Source: Streptomyces sp. ISL-94 (GTDB taxonomy: Bacteria; Actinomycetota; Actinomycetes; Streptomycetales; Streptomycetaceae). Taken from it: DNA of 64,000 nucleotides. Shown here one piece after another: positions 36,515-45,340 of this stretch. How positions within the stretch are numbered: position 1 is the stretch's first letter; each line of letters begins with the position of its first letter. The notes beneath the pieces are model-generated. The model was given only the letters and a program-made list of their open reading frames with translations. It was not told the origin of the DNA and searched no databases. Where the stretch lies: the NCBI RefSeq assembly GCF_018614075.1, contig NZ_JAGGOZ010000080.1, positions 1 to 64,000 of the forward strand. Reading direction: 5' to 3'. The position numbers were made by a program, and so were the translations under genes.

Positions 36515-38722
36515 CTACTGACTTCCCTTTCCGGCCTGTCCTCGCACCTTGTCCGCGATCTGGGGCGGCATGGGCTCGTGGCGGGCGTAGGCGCGGGCGA
36601 AGCGCCCGGTGCCGTGCGATACGGAGCGCAGCTCGATGGCGTAGCGTCCGATCTCGATCTCGGGGATCTCGGCGCGGACCCGGGTACGCCCGGGACCGGC
36701 CTGTTCGGTGCCGACGACGCGGCCGCGGCGGCCGGCGAGGTCGCTCATGACCGGGCCGACGTACTCGTCGGGGACGAGGACGGCGAGCTCGGCGACCGGT
36801 TCCAGGAGGTGGATGCGGGCGTCGGCGGCGGCCTCGCGCAGGGCCAGGGCGCCCGCGGTCTGGAAAGCGGCGTCGGAGGAGTCCACCGAGTGCGCCTTGC
36901 CGTCGAGGAGGGTGACGCGCACGTCGACCAGCGGATATCCGGCGGCGATCCCGCGGGCGGCCTGGGTCCGTACGCCCTTCTCCACGGACGGGATGAACTG
37001 GCGGGGTACGGAGCCGCCGACGACCTTGTCGACGAACTCGATGCCGCTGCCGGGCGGGAGCGGCTCGACCTCGATCTCGCAGATGGCGAACTGCCCGTGG
37101 CCGCCGGACTGTTTGACGTGCCGGCCGCGGCCGGCCGCCTTCGCGCCGAAGGTCTCGCGCAGGCTCACCTTGTGGGGGACCGGGTCGACCTGGACGCCGT
37201 AGCGGGTCCGCAGCCGCTCCAGGACGACGTCCTGGTGGGCTTCGCCGAGGCACCACAGGACGAGCTGGTGGGTGTGCGGGTTCTGCTCCAGCCGCATGGT
37301 GGGGTCCTCGGCCACGAGGCGGGACAGGCCCTGGGAGAGCTTGTCCTCGTCGGCCTTGCTGTGGGCCTCGATGGCGAGCGGGAGCAGCGGGTCGGGCATG
37401 GCCCAGGGCTCCATCAGGAGCGGGTTGTCCTTGGCGGAGAGGGTGTCGCCGGTCTCCGCCCGGGTGAGTTTGGCCACGCAGGCCAGGTCCCCGGCGATGC
37501 ACCTCTCCAGGGGGCGCTGCTGTTTGCCGAAGGGCGAGGTGAGGGTGCCGATCCGCTCGTCTGCTTCGTGGAGGGAGCGGCCCTCGTGCCCGCGGTCGGC
37601 CAGGCCGTGGCCGGAGACGTGGACGGTCGCCTCGGGGCGCAGGGTGCCGGAGAAGACGCGGACCAGCGAGACGCGGCCGACGTAGGGGTCGGAGGAGGTC
37701 TTGACGACCTCGGCCACGAGCGGGCCGTCGGGATCGCAGGTGACGGCGGGGCGGGGGGAGCCGTCGGGGGCGGTGACGGTGAGGCCGGGGCGCTCCAGGG
37801 GGGTGGGGAAGCCGCCGATGATCAGTTCGAGGAGTTCCACGGTGCCCAGGCCCTGCTTGGCGCCGTCGGGGGCGGGGGCGGCCATCAGGACGGGGTGGAA
37901 GGTGCCGCGGGCCACGGCCCGCTCCAGGTCGTCGACGAGGGTCTTGAAGTCGATCTCCTCGCCGCCGAGGTAGCGGTCCATGAGGCTCTCGTCCTCGCTC
38001 TCCGCGATGATCCCCTCGATGAGGCGGGAGCGGGCGTCGGAGATGAGGGCGAGCTCGGCGTCGTCCGGGTCGCGCGCCACGCGCTCGCCGGAGCTGTATG
38101 CGTAGACGCGCCGGGACAGCAGGCCGAGCAGGCCGGTGACGGGGGCGTGCCCGTCGGGACCGGCGGGGCCGTGCAGGGGGAGGTAGAGCGGGATGACGGC
38201 GTCGGGGTCGTCGGCGCCGAAGATCTCGCCGCAGACGGTGGTCATCTGCGTGTAGTCGGCGCGGGCCGCCTCCAGGTGGGTGACGACGATGGCGCGGGGC
38301 ATGCCGACGGCCTCGCACTCGTCCCAGACCATGCGGGTGGCGCCGTCGATCCCGTCCGAGGCCGAGACGACGAAAAGGGCCGCGTCCGCGGCGCGCAGAC
38401 CGGCCCTGAGTTCTCCGACGAAATCGGCGTATCCGGGGGTGTCCAGGATGTTGATCTTGATTCCGCCCCATTCGAGGGGGACGAGGGAGAGCTGGACGGA
38501 CCTTTCCTGCCGGTGTTCGATCTCGTCGTAGTCGGAGACGGTCCCGCCGTCCTCGACCCGGCCGGCCCGATTGACCGCTCCGGCGGTCAGGGCCAGGGCT
38601 TCGACCAGCGTGGTCTTGCCGGATCCGCTGTGGCCGACCAGCACGACATTCCGTACGGAGGAGGGGCGGTCGGCCGCCAGTGCCCTGCCGGCGGCTCCGG
38701 ATTGGTGTGATGTGGCTCCCAT
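36515..38722 (-). CDS. EF-G-like GTPase (EF-G2)
   Basis: A 735-residue translation-factor GTPase with the five-domain EF-G architecture. G1 is GHSGSGKTTL and G3 DTPGYADF. The G4 position, normally NKxD, reads THLE, and the effector loop is short. C-terminal domains IV and V are present (VKQSGGHGQFA, PRQFIPSVEKGV). The mycobacterial homologue FusA2 does not support normal elongation, so a specialised role is likely. GGGAGG precedes the ATG at 38722. Confidence 0.88.
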   Translation of the reverse strand: MGATSHQSGAAGRALAADRPSSVRNVVLVGHSGSGKTTLVEALALTAGAVNRAGRVEDGGTVSDYDEIEHRQERSVQLSLVPLEWGGIKINILDTPGYADFVGELRAGLRAADAALFVVSASDGIDGATRMVWDECEAVGMPRAIVVTHLEAARADYTQMTTVCGEIFGADDPDAVIPLYLPLHGPAGPDGHAPVTGLLGLLSRRVYAYSSGERVARDPDDAELALISDARSRLIEGIIAESEDESLMDRYLGGEEIDFKTLVDDLERAVARGTFHPVLMAAPAPDGAKQGLGTVELLELIIGGFPTPLERPGLTVTAPDGSPRPAVTCDPDGPLVAEVVKTSSDPYVGRVSLVRVFSGTLRPEATVHVSGHGLADRGHEGRSLHEADERIGTLTSPFGKQQRPLERCIAGDLACVAKLTRAETGDTLSAKDNPLLMEPWAMPDPLLPLAIEAHSKADEDKLSQGLSRLVAEDPTMRLEQNPHTHQLVLWCLGEAHQDVVLERLRTRYGVQVDPVPHKVSLRETFGAKAAGRGRHVKQSGGHGQFAICEIEVEPLPPGSGIEFVDKVVGGSVPRQFIPSVEKGVRTQAARGIAAGYPLVDVRVTLLDGKAHSVDSSDAAFQTAGALALREAAADARIHLLEPVAELAVLVPDEYVGPVMSDLAGRRGRVVGTEQAGPGRTRVRAEIPEIEIGRYAIELRSVSHGTGRFARAYARHEPMPPQIADKVRGQAGKGSQ

Positions 38723-38972
38723 GGTGCTCGTGCCTCCCGGTGGTGACGGAGGAAGAAACGGGGTTCTTCGAGCTTTGCACTGCTGTCACACCGCGTCCAT
38801 ACGTCGTACCAGGGGGCGCCCCGGGGCCGCCGGGCGGCGGTCCACGGCGTGAAGTGCGTCTTGCGTGGCGCGAACCGGTGGGTGCGCGGCATCCGGGAGG
38901 CGGCGCGCTGGCTACGATGGGCCAGCCGGTGGCCGTGGTGGCCGTGCGGCCCAGCGACCCTCCGGGAAGGCC

Positions 38973-39638
38973 ATGCTGAACAAGTACGCGCGTGCATTCT
39001 TCACGCGTGTTCTCACGCCATTCGCCGCTTTTCTGCTCCGGCGGGGGGTGAGCCCGGACGCGGTCACCCTGATCGGCACGGCCGGAGTGGTGGCGGGAGC
39101 GCTGGTCTTCTTCCCCCGGGGCGAGTTCTTCTGGGGCACGATCACCATCACCCTCTTCGTCTTCTCCGACCTGGTGGACGGGAACATGGCCCGCCAGGCC
39201 GGCGTCTCCAGCCGGTGGGGCGCCTTCCTCGACTCCACCCTCGACCGGGTGGCGGACGCGGCGATCTTCGGCGGGCTCGCGCTCTGGTACGCGGGCTCCG
39301 GGAACGACAACGCGCTGTGCGCGGTGGCGATCTTCTGCCTGGCCAGCGGCCAGGTGGTCTCCTACACGAAGGCGCGCGGCGAATCGATCGGCCTGCCGGT
39401 GGCCGTCAACGGGCTCATCGAGCGCGCCGAGCGGCTGGTGATCTCGCTGGTCGCGGCCGGTCTGTCCGGGCTGCAGACCTTCGGGGTGCCGTCCTGGATC
39501 GGGGCGCTGCTGCCGATCGCGCTGTGGATCGTGGCGGCGGGCTCGCTCGTCACGCTGATCCAGCGGGTGGTCACCGTACGCCGTGAGTCCGCCGAGGCCG
39601 ACGCCGCGGCGGCGACCGCCGAGGGCGGTGCGGCCTGA
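38973..39638 (+). CDS. pgsA: Phosphatidylinositol phosphate synthase
   Basis: A 221-residue CDP-alcohol phosphotransferase. The signature D-x2-DG-x2-AR-x8-G-x3-D-x3-D is seen in DLVDGNMARQAG followed by WGAFLDSTLDR. Six membrane helices. It joins inositol-phosphate to CDP-diacylglycerol as the first step of phosphatidylinositol mannoside synthesis; the following genes support this over phosphatidylglycerol-phosphate synthase. GGGAAGG precedes ATG 38973. Its TGA overlaps the next ATG by one base. Confidence 0.9.
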   Translation: MLNKYARAFFTRVLTPFAAFLLRRGVSPDAVTLIGTAGVVAGALVFFPRGEFFWGTITITLFVFSDLVDGNMARQAGVSSRWGAFLDSTLDRVADAAIFGGLALWYAGSGNDNALCAVAIFCLASGQVVSYTKARGESIGLPVAVNGLIERAERLVISLVAAGLSGLQTFGVPSWIGALLPIALWIVAAGSLVTLIQRVVTVRRESAEADAAAATAEGGAA

Positions 39639-40567
39639 TGGCGGCGGGGGACAGGACGACGGCGAAGGAGAAGCTGGTCGACGGGCTGGTCGACGGGCTG
39701 TACGGGCTCGGCTGGGCGGGAGTGAAGAAGCTCCCGGAGCCGGCGGCGGTCGCGCTGGGCCGCAAGATCGCGGACGTGGCGTGGAAGCGGCGCGGCAAGA
39801 GCGTGCTGCGGCTGGAGTCGAATCTGGCGCGCGTGGTGCCCGAGGCCGGACCGGAGCGGCTGCGTGAACTGTCCAAGGCCGGCATGCGCTCGTACATGCG
39901 GTACTGGATGGAGTCCTTCCGGCTGCCGACCATGGACCCGAAACGGTTCAGCGCGGAGGTCGAGTTCAGGGACGAGCACATCCTGCGCGAGGGCCTCGCC
40001 TCCGGACGCGGGGTGGTGGTCACCTTGCCGCACCTCGCCAACTGGGACCTCGCCGGAGCCTGGGCCATCGGCCACATCGGAGTGCCCTTCACCACCGTCG
40101 CCGAGCGGCTCAAGCCCGAGTCGCTCTACGACCGCTTCGTGGCCTACCGCGAGAGCCTGGGCATGGAGGTGCTGCCGCACAGCGGCGGCGCTGCCTTCGG
40201 CACCCTCGCCCGCCGGCTGCGCGCCGGTGGCCTGGTCTGCCTGGTCGCGGACCGGGACCTGTCGTCCTCCGGGGTCGAAGTGGACTTCTTCGGCTCCACG
40301 GCGCGGATGCCGGCCGGGCCGGCGCTGCTGGCCCAGCAGACCGGCGCGGTACTGCTCCCGGCCACCCTGCACTACGGGGACTCGCCGAAGATGTACGGCC
40401 GGATCCACCCCGAGGTGGAGGTGCCCAAGACCGGCACCCGGATCGAGAAGACCGCCGCCATGACCCAGGCGGTGGCGGACGTCTTCGCGTGGGGCATCGC
40501 CGAGCACCCGGAGGACTGGCACATGCTGCAGCGGCTGTGGCTGGACGACCTGGAGGAGCGCCCGTAG
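39638..40567 (+). CDS. patA: Phosphatidylinositol mannoside acyltransferase
   Basis: A 309-residue LpxL/HtrB-type acyltransferase: LPHLANWDLAGAWAI corresponds to the H-x4-D catalytic motif, and VCLVADRDLSSSGVEVDFFG to the next conserved block. It transfers a fatty acyl chain to the mannose of PIM at the cytosolic face of the membrane. Coupled to the genes on either side by one-base overlaps (TGATG and TAGTG types). Confidence 0.88.
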   Translation: MAAGDRTTAKEKLVDGLVDGLYGLGWAGVKKLPEPAAVALGRKIADVAWKRRGKSVLRLESNLARVVPEAGPERLRELSKAGMRSYMRYWMESFRLPTMDPKRFSAEVEFRDEHILREGLASGRGVVVTLPHLANWDLAGAWAIGHIGVPFTTVAERLKPESLYDRFVAYRESLGMEVLPHSGGAAFGTLARRLRAGGLVCLVADRDLSSSGVEVDFFGSTARMPAGPALLAQQTGAVLLPATLHYGDSPKMYGRIHPEVEVPKTGTRIEKTAAMTQAVADVFAWGIAEHPEDWHMLQRLWLDDLEERP

Positions 40568-41739
40568 TGAAGATCGGCATCGTGTGCCCGTACTCGTGGG
40601 ACGTGCCGGGCGGCGTCCAGTTCCACATCCGGGACCTGGCGGAGCACCTGATCCGCCTCGGCCACGAGGTGTCGGTCCTGGCCCCGGCCGACGACGAGAC
40701 CCCGCTGCCGCCGTACGTGATCTCGGCGGGGCGGGCCGTGCCGGTCCCGTACAACGGCTCCGTCGCCCGCCTGAACTTCGGCTTCCTCTCCGCCGCGCGG
40801 GTCCGGCGCTGGCTCCACGAGGGCACCTTCGACGTGATCCACATCCACGAGCCGGCCTCGCCCTCGCTGGGGCTGCTGTCCTGCTGGGCGGCGCAGGGGC
40901 CGATCGTGGCGACCTTCCACACCTCGAACCCGCGCTCGCGCGCGATGATCGCCGCGTACCCGATCCTCCAGCCGGCGCTGGAGAAGATCAGCGCGCGGAT
41001 CGCGGTGAGCGAGTACGCGCGGCGCACGCTGGTCGAGCACCTGGGCGGGGACGCCGTCGTGATCCCCAACGGCGTCGACGTCGACTTCTTCGCCAAGGCG
41101 GACCCCAATCCCTCCTGGTCGGGCCAGACCCTGGGCTTCATCGGGCGCATCGACGAGCCGCGCAAGGGCCTGCCCGTGCTGATGGCGGCCTTCCCGCGGA
41201 TCGTGGAGGCCTGCCCGGACGTACGCCTCCTCGTGGCGGGCCGCGGCGACGAGGAGGAGGCGGTGGCCGCCCTGCCCGCGGAACTCCGCTCCCGGGTGGA
41301 ATTCCTCGGCATGGTCTCCGACGAGGACAAGGCACGGCTGCTGCGCAGCGTCGACGTCTACGTGGCCCCGAACACGGGCGGCGAGAGCTTCGGCATCATC
41401 CTCGTCGAGGCCCTCTCGGCGGGCGCCGCGGTGCTCGCCTCCGACCTGGACGCCTTCGCGCAGGTCCTGGACCAGGGCGGGGCGGGCGACCTCTTCACGA
41501 ACGAGAACGCGGACTCCCTGGCCGCCGGCGCGATCGCCCTCCTGCGCGACCCGGCCCGCCGCGCGGAACTCAGCGCCCGCGGCTCGGCCCACGTCCGCCG
41601 CTTCGACTGGTCCACGGTCGCCGCGGACATCCTGGCGGTCTACGAAACGGTCACGGACGGCGCGGCCGCGGTCGCCGCAGACGAACGCGTCCCCCTCCGC
41701 ACCCGCCTGGGCTTCAGCCGGGACACCACCGGCTCCTGA
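40567..41739 (+). CDS. pimA: GDP-mannose-dependent phosphatidylinositol alpha-mannosyltransferase
   Basis: A 390-residue GT4 glycosyltransferase: VCPYSWDVPGGVQFHI N-terminal Rossmann start with the Gly-rich loop, HIHEPASPSLGL, FIGRIDEPRKGL, and GGESFGIILVEALSAGAAV as the E-x7-E sugar-nucleotide motif. Transfers the first mannose to phosphatidylinositol. GTG 40567 overlaps the stop of patA; third gene of the PIM unit. Confidence 0.9.
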   Translation: MKIGIVCPYSWDVPGGVQFHIRDLAEHLIRLGHEVSVLAPADDETPLPPYVISAGRAVPVPYNGSVARLNFGFLSAARVRRWLHEGTFDVIHIHEPASPSLGLLSCWAAQGPIVATFHTSNPRSRAMIAAYPILQPALEKISARIAVSEYARRTLVEHLGGDAVVIPNGVDVDFFAKADPNPSWSGQTLGFIGRIDEPRKGLPVLMAAFPRIVEACPDVRLLVAGRGDEEEAVAALPAELRSRVEFLGMVSDEDKARLLRSVDVYVAPNTGGESFGIILVEALSAGAAVLASDLDAFAQVLDQGGAGDLFTNENADSLAAGAIALLRDPARRAELSARGSAHVRRFDWSTVAADILAVYETVTDGAAAVAADERVPLRTRLGFSRDTTGS

Positions 41740-41880
41740 CCGACCCGGCCCCGGCCTTCGGTGTGTCCCGCCGAACCGGCGTGCGCCACACGGTTGTTCG
41801 ACGTGGAATACGACGGGTGCACGCCTGCCGGATACGGGTAGCCTCGCCTCTGGACCGCAGAGGAACCGGGGGGATTCACC

Positions 41881-42039
41881 TTGTCCATCAGGCCGCGCTA
41901 CCGCCGGGTTTCGGCACTGCAGCGACAGTTCTTCAACCGTGAAGGACTCCTCGCCGTGTACGACGAGGAGCTGCGCGACATTGCTGCGCGCCCCAGGATC
42001 CTCAACGTCGTCGGCAGGCGGCGGTCGAGCGCTGCCTGA
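41881..42039 (+). CDS. Small basic protein, unknown (TTG start)
   Basis: A 52-codon frame from TTG 41881, preceded by a GGGGGG run with 7-base spacing. The product is basic: RPRYRRVSALQRQFFNREG, then LLAVYDEELRDIAARPRILN. Codon third positions are mainly G/C. A TAGCCT -10-like box lies about 40 bases upstream. Not recognised; could also be a chance ORF. Confidence 0.4.
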   Translation: MSIRPRYRRVSALQRQFFNREGLLAVYDEELRDIAARPRILNVVGRRRSSAA

Positions 42040-42101
42040 GCTGAGCCCGTGAGCGGGTCCGGCTCGGAGCGGGCGCGGCCAAAAGGGTAGTGTCGCCGCC
42101 C

Positions 42102-42644
42102 GTGATCGAAACCCTTGTCTGGATTGCCCTGGCGCTCGGCGTCATCGGGGTCTACCTCAGTTGGACCGCCGGGCGGTTGGACCGGCTGCATTCGCGGATG
42201 GATGCCGCTCGGGCCGCGCTCGACGCCCAGTTGGTGCGGCGGGCCTCCGTCGTGGTGGAGGTGGCCACCTCCGGGGTGCTCGACCCCGCGTCGTCCCTCG
42301 TGCTGTACGAGGCCGCGCACGCCGCCCGGCAGGCCGAGGAGGAGCAGCGCGAGGTGGCGGAGAGCGAGCTGAGCCAGGCGCTGCGGGCGGTGTTCGCCGA
42401 TGCCGGCCAGGTCGAGGTGCTCAAGGCCGCTCCGGGCGGGGCGCAGGCCACGGAGGAGCTGGCGGCGGCGGTGCGGCGGGTGCCGATGGCGCGCCGGTTC
42501 CACAATGACGCCGTACGGGCCGCCCGGGCCCTGCGCAGGCACCGCAAGGTCCGCTGGTTCCGGCTGGCGGGGCACGCGCCGTTCCCGCTGGCGTTCGAAA
42601 TGGACGACGAGCCGCCGGCCGATCTCGCCGATCGGCCTGTCTAG
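42102..42644 (+). CDS. Membrane-anchored LemA-like conserved protein
   Basis: A 180-residue protein with one N-terminal membrane helix (LVWIALALGVIGVYLSW) and a long helical cytosolic part (RLDRLHSRMDAARAALDAQLVRRA) resembling LemA-type proteins, ending in WFRLAGHAPFPLAFEMDDEP. GTG 42102 is favoured: TAGTGT at 42088-42093 fits a -10 box that would start transcription at or just before this codon. An in-frame GTG exists at 42090. Function unknown. Confidence 0.75.
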   Translation: MIETLVWIALALGVIGVYLSWTAGRLDRLHSRMDAARAALDAQLVRRASVVVEVATSGVLDPASSLVLYEAAHAARQAEEEQREVAESELSQALRAVFADAGQVEVLKAAPGGAQATEELAAAVRRVPMARRFHNDAVRAARALRRHRKVRWFRLAGHAPFPLAFEMDDEPPADLADRPV

Positions 42645-42727
42645 GCGGGTGCGGCCGGGGCCTGTCGTGAGTCTGCCTAGGGCCGCAGGGGACAAAAGGA
42701 GAGGCCACCGGCTCCACATTGGCCCTT

Positions 42728-42740
42728 GTAGTGGACTGGT
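42728..42740. promoter_or_regulatory. PdxR-type box candidate upstream of pdxS
   Basis: GTAGTGGACTG at 42728-42738 resembles the AAAGTGGWCTA-like motif bound by the MocR-type regulator PdxR near actinobacterial pdxST promoters. No pdxR gene lies in the window. Single match, so weak. Confidence 0.3.
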
Positions 42741-42796
42741 CCGTGGGGTTTCCTCAGTCCGGTAGTACCCGTCTTCCTTTCGAGTGAGGTCAATCC

Positions 42797-43714
42797 GTGA
42801 GCACGCTTCCCACCTCCCCCCAGTCCGCTGAGTCGGCCATCGGCACCTCGCGCGTCAAGCGCGGCATGGCCGAGCAGCTCAAGGGCGGCGTGATCATGGA
42901 CGTGGTCAACGCCGAGCAGGCGAAGATCGCCGAGGACGCCGGCGCCGTCGCCGTCATGGCCCTCGAGCGGGTCCCGGCCGACATCCGCAAGGACGGCGGC
43001 GTGGCGCGCATGTCGGACCCGAACATGATCGAAGAGATCATCGAGGCCGTGTCCATCCCGGTCATGGCGAAGTCGCGCATCGGCCACTTCGTCGAGGCCC
43101 AGGTCCTCCAGTCCCTCGGCGTCGACTACATCGACGAGTCCGAGGTCCTGACCCCGGCCGACGAGGTCAACCACTCCGACAAGTGGGCGTTCACCACCCC
43201 CTTCGTCTGTGGCGCCACCAACCTGGGCGAGGCCCTGCGCCGCATCGCCGAGGGCGCGGCCATGATCCGCTCCAAGGGCGAGGCCGGCACCGGCAACGTC
43301 GTCGAGGCCGTCCGCCACCTGCGCCAGATCAAGAACGAGATCGCCAAGCTGCGCGGCTTCGACAACAACGAGCTGTACGCCGCCGCCAAGGAGCTGCGCG
43401 CCCCGTACGAGCTCGTCAAGGAAGTTGCCGAGCTCGGCAAGCTCCCGGTCGTGCTGTTCTCCGCCGGTGGCGTCGCCACCCCGGCCGACGCCGCCCTGAT
43501 GCGCCAGCTCGGCGCCGAGGGTGTCTTCGTCGGCTCCGGCATCTTCAAGTCGGGCGACCCGGCCAAGCGCGCCGCCGCCATCGTGAAGGCCACCACCTTC
43601 TACGACGACCCGAAGATCATCGCGGACGCCTCCCGCAACCTGGGCGAGGCCATGGTCGGCATCAACTGCGACACCCTCCCCGAGGCCGAGCGCTACGCCA
43701 ACCGCGGCTGGTAG
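42797..43714 (+). CDS. pdxS: Pyridoxal 5'-phosphate synthase, PdxS subunit
   Basis: A 305-residue TIM-barrel synthase. GGVIMDVVNAEQAKIAEDAGA opens the barrel; the two lysines are in VPVMAKSRIGH and VKRGMAEQLKGG-type segments; FSAGGVATPADAALM binds phosphate. With PdxT it makes PLP from ribose-5-phosphate, glyceraldehyde-3-phosphate and glutamine. GTG 42797 follows GAGG at 42786. pdxT follows after eight bases. Confidence 0.95.
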   Translation: MSTLPTSPQSAESAIGTSRVKRGMAEQLKGGVIMDVVNAEQAKIAEDAGAVAVMALERVPADIRKDGGVARMSDPNMIEEIIEAVSIPVMAKSRIGHFVEAQVLQSLGVDYIDESEVLTPADEVNHSDKWAFTTPFVCGATNLGEALRRIAEGAAMIRSKGEAGTGNVVEAVRHLRQIKNEIAKLRGFDNNELYAAAKELRAPYELVKEVAELGKLPVVLFSAGGVATPADAALMRQLGAEGVFVGSGIFKSGDPAKRAAAIVKATTFYDDPKIIADASRNLGEAMVGINCDTLPEAERYANRGW

Positions 43715-43722
43715 TCGACGCC

Positions 43723-44343
43723 ATGACCAACACCCTCCCCCTGCCTTCGGCGGGGGTGCCCCCAGTGATCGGTGTCCTGGCCCTCCAGGGCGATGTACGG
43801 GAGCACCTGATCGCCCTGGCCGCGGCGGACGCCGTGGCCAGGGCGGTCCGGCGCCCCGAGGAGCTCGCCGAGATCGACGCCCTCGTGATCCCCGGTGGCG
43901 AGTCCACGACCATGTCGAAGCTCGCCGTGCTGTTCGGCATGCTGGAGCCGCTGCGCGAGCGCGTGGCCGCCGGCATGCCCGTCTACGGCACCTGCGCCGG
44001 CATGATCATGCTCGCCGACAAGCTCCTGGACGGCCGTGAGGACCAGGAGACGCTCGGCGGCATCGACATGATCGTGCGCCGCAATGCCTTCGGCCGCCAG
44101 AACGAGTCCTTCGAAGCGAAGATCGATTTCGCGGGCATCGCGGACGGCCCGGTCGAGGGCGTCTTCATCCGCGCCCCCTGGGTCGAGTCGGTCGGCGCCT
44201 CCGCCCAGGTGCTCGCCACGTACGACGGACACACCGTCGCCGTGCGCCAAGGCAACGTCCTCGCGACCTCGTTCCACCCGGAGCTCACCGGCGACGACCG
44301 CGTTCACGCGTACTTCGTCGACATGGTGCGCGCGGGGCTGTAA
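43723..44343 (+). CDS. pdxT: Pyridoxal 5'-phosphate synthase glutaminase, PdxT subunit
   Basis: A 206-residue class I glutamine amidotransferase: GGESTTM, nucleophile Cys in YGTCAGMI, and SFHPEL with His and Glu of the triad. The normal N-terminus VIGVLALQGDV is preceded by 14 extra residues (MTNTLPLPSAGVPP) encoded by a CCCCCTGCC...GGCGGGGGTGCCCCC hairpin repeat. GTG 43765 would give the usual length but lacks a ribosome site, so ATG 43723 is kept. Eight bases after pdxS. Confidence 0.92.
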   Translation: MTNTLPLPSAGVPPVIGVLALQGDVREHLIALAAADAVARAVRRPEELAEIDALVIPGGESTTMSKLAVLFGMLEPLRERVAAGMPVYGTCAGMIMLADKLLDGREDQETLGGIDMIVRRNAFGRQNESFEAKIDFAGIADGPVEGVFIRAPWVESVGASAQVLATYDGHTVAVRQGNVLATSFHPELTGDDRVHAYFVDMVRAGL

Positions 44344-44400
44344 ACAGGTCCCGGTAGGATCGGGGACGAACACTGTTGGTGACGTGAAGGAGACAGGCGG

Positions 44401-45153
44401 ATGTCCGGCCACTCTAAATGGGCTACGACGAAGCACAAGAAGGCCGTGATCGATGCCAAGCGCGGCAAGCTCTTCGCGAAGCTGATCAAGAACATCGAGG
44501 TCGCGGCCCGTATGGGCGGCGCTGACATCGACGGCAACCCGACGCTCTTCGACGCCGTTCAGAAGGCCAAGAAGAGCTCGGTCCCGAACAAGAACATCGA
44601 CTCCGCGGTCAAGCGCGGCGGCGGCCTCGAGGCCGGCGGCGCCGACTACGAGACGATCATGTACGAGGGCTACGGTCCCAACGGTGTCGCGGTGCTCATC
44701 GAGTGCCTCACCGACAACCGCAACCGCGCCGCCTCCGACGTCCGCGTCGCCATGACCCGCAACGGCGGCTCGATGGCCGACCCGGGTTCGGTCTCGTACC
44801 TGTTCAACCGCAAGGGCGTCATCATCCTCCCCAAGGGCGAACTGTCCGAGGACGACGTGCTCGGCGCGGTGCTCGAGGCCGGGGCCGAAGAGGTCAACGA
44901 CAACGGCGACACGTTCGAGATCATCAGCGAGGCCACCGACCTGGTCGCGGTCCGTACCGCTCTCCAGGACGCGGGCATCGACTACGACTCGGCCGACGCC
45001 AGCTTCGTTCCCTCCATGCAGGTCGAGCTGGACGAAGAGGGCGCGCGCAAGATCTTCAAGCTGATCGACGCGCTGGAGGACAGCGACGACGTGCAGAACG
45101 TCTTCGCCAACTTCGACGTCTCGGACGAGGTCATGGAGAAGGTCGACGCCTGA
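44401..45153 (+). CDS. yebC: YebC/PmpR-family protein
   Basis: A 250-residue YebC protein starting MSGHSKWATTKHKKAV and containing SVPNKNIDSAVKRGGG, EGYGPNGVAVLIE and the acidic EDSDDVQNVFANFDV end. Members bind nucleic acid or ribosomes and affect expression or translation of proline stretches. AGGAGA at about 44388 is correctly placed. It is often next to ruvC in bacteria. Confidence 0.93.
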   Translation: MSGHSKWATTKHKKAVIDAKRGKLFAKLIKNIEVAARMGGADIDGNPTLFDAVQKAKKSSVPNKNIDSAVKRGGGLEAGGADYETIMYEGYGPNGVAVLIECLTDNRNRAASDVRVAMTRNGGSMADPGSVSYLFNRKGVIILPKGELSEDDVLGAVLEAGAEEVNDNGDTFEIISEATDLVAVRTALQDAGIDYDSADASFVPSMQVELDEEGARKIFKLIDALEDSDDVQNVFANFDVSDEVMEKVDA

Positions 45154-45242
45154 CCGGCACCCCCCCTGCGGCCGAACCGCCGCCGCTCTCGCGGAGGTGG
45201 CTGCCCGCCGCGGGGCTGCTCCATTGATGGTTGCTGTATTCG

Positions 45243-45272
45243 CGGGCCGACAGGACACACCCTGTCGGCCCG
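45243..45272. terminator. Hairpin terminator between yebC and ruvC
   Basis: A perfect 12-bp stem (45243-45254 with 45261-45272) with an ACACAC loop, followed by CTGCTTTG. It isolates ruvC from yebC transcription. Confidence 0.82.
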
Positions 45273-45277
45273 CTGCT

Positions 45278-45300
45278 TTGTCAGTGGGGCCGGATAGCCT
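45278..45300 (+). promoter_or_regulatory. PafBC / RecA-NDp type DNA-damage promoter of ruvC
   Basis: TTGTCAGTGG (45278-45287), seven bases, TAGCCT (45295-45300). This matches the LexA-independent DNA-damage promoter motif of actinobacteria (TTGTCRGTG-N8-TAnnnT, PafBC-dependent) at ten of ten upstream positions. Transcription would start near 45307, 34 bases before ruvC. Confidence 0.82.
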
Positions 45301-45340
45301 GCACGGACACGGACAGACGATCGAAGGCAGGGGGGATGGT

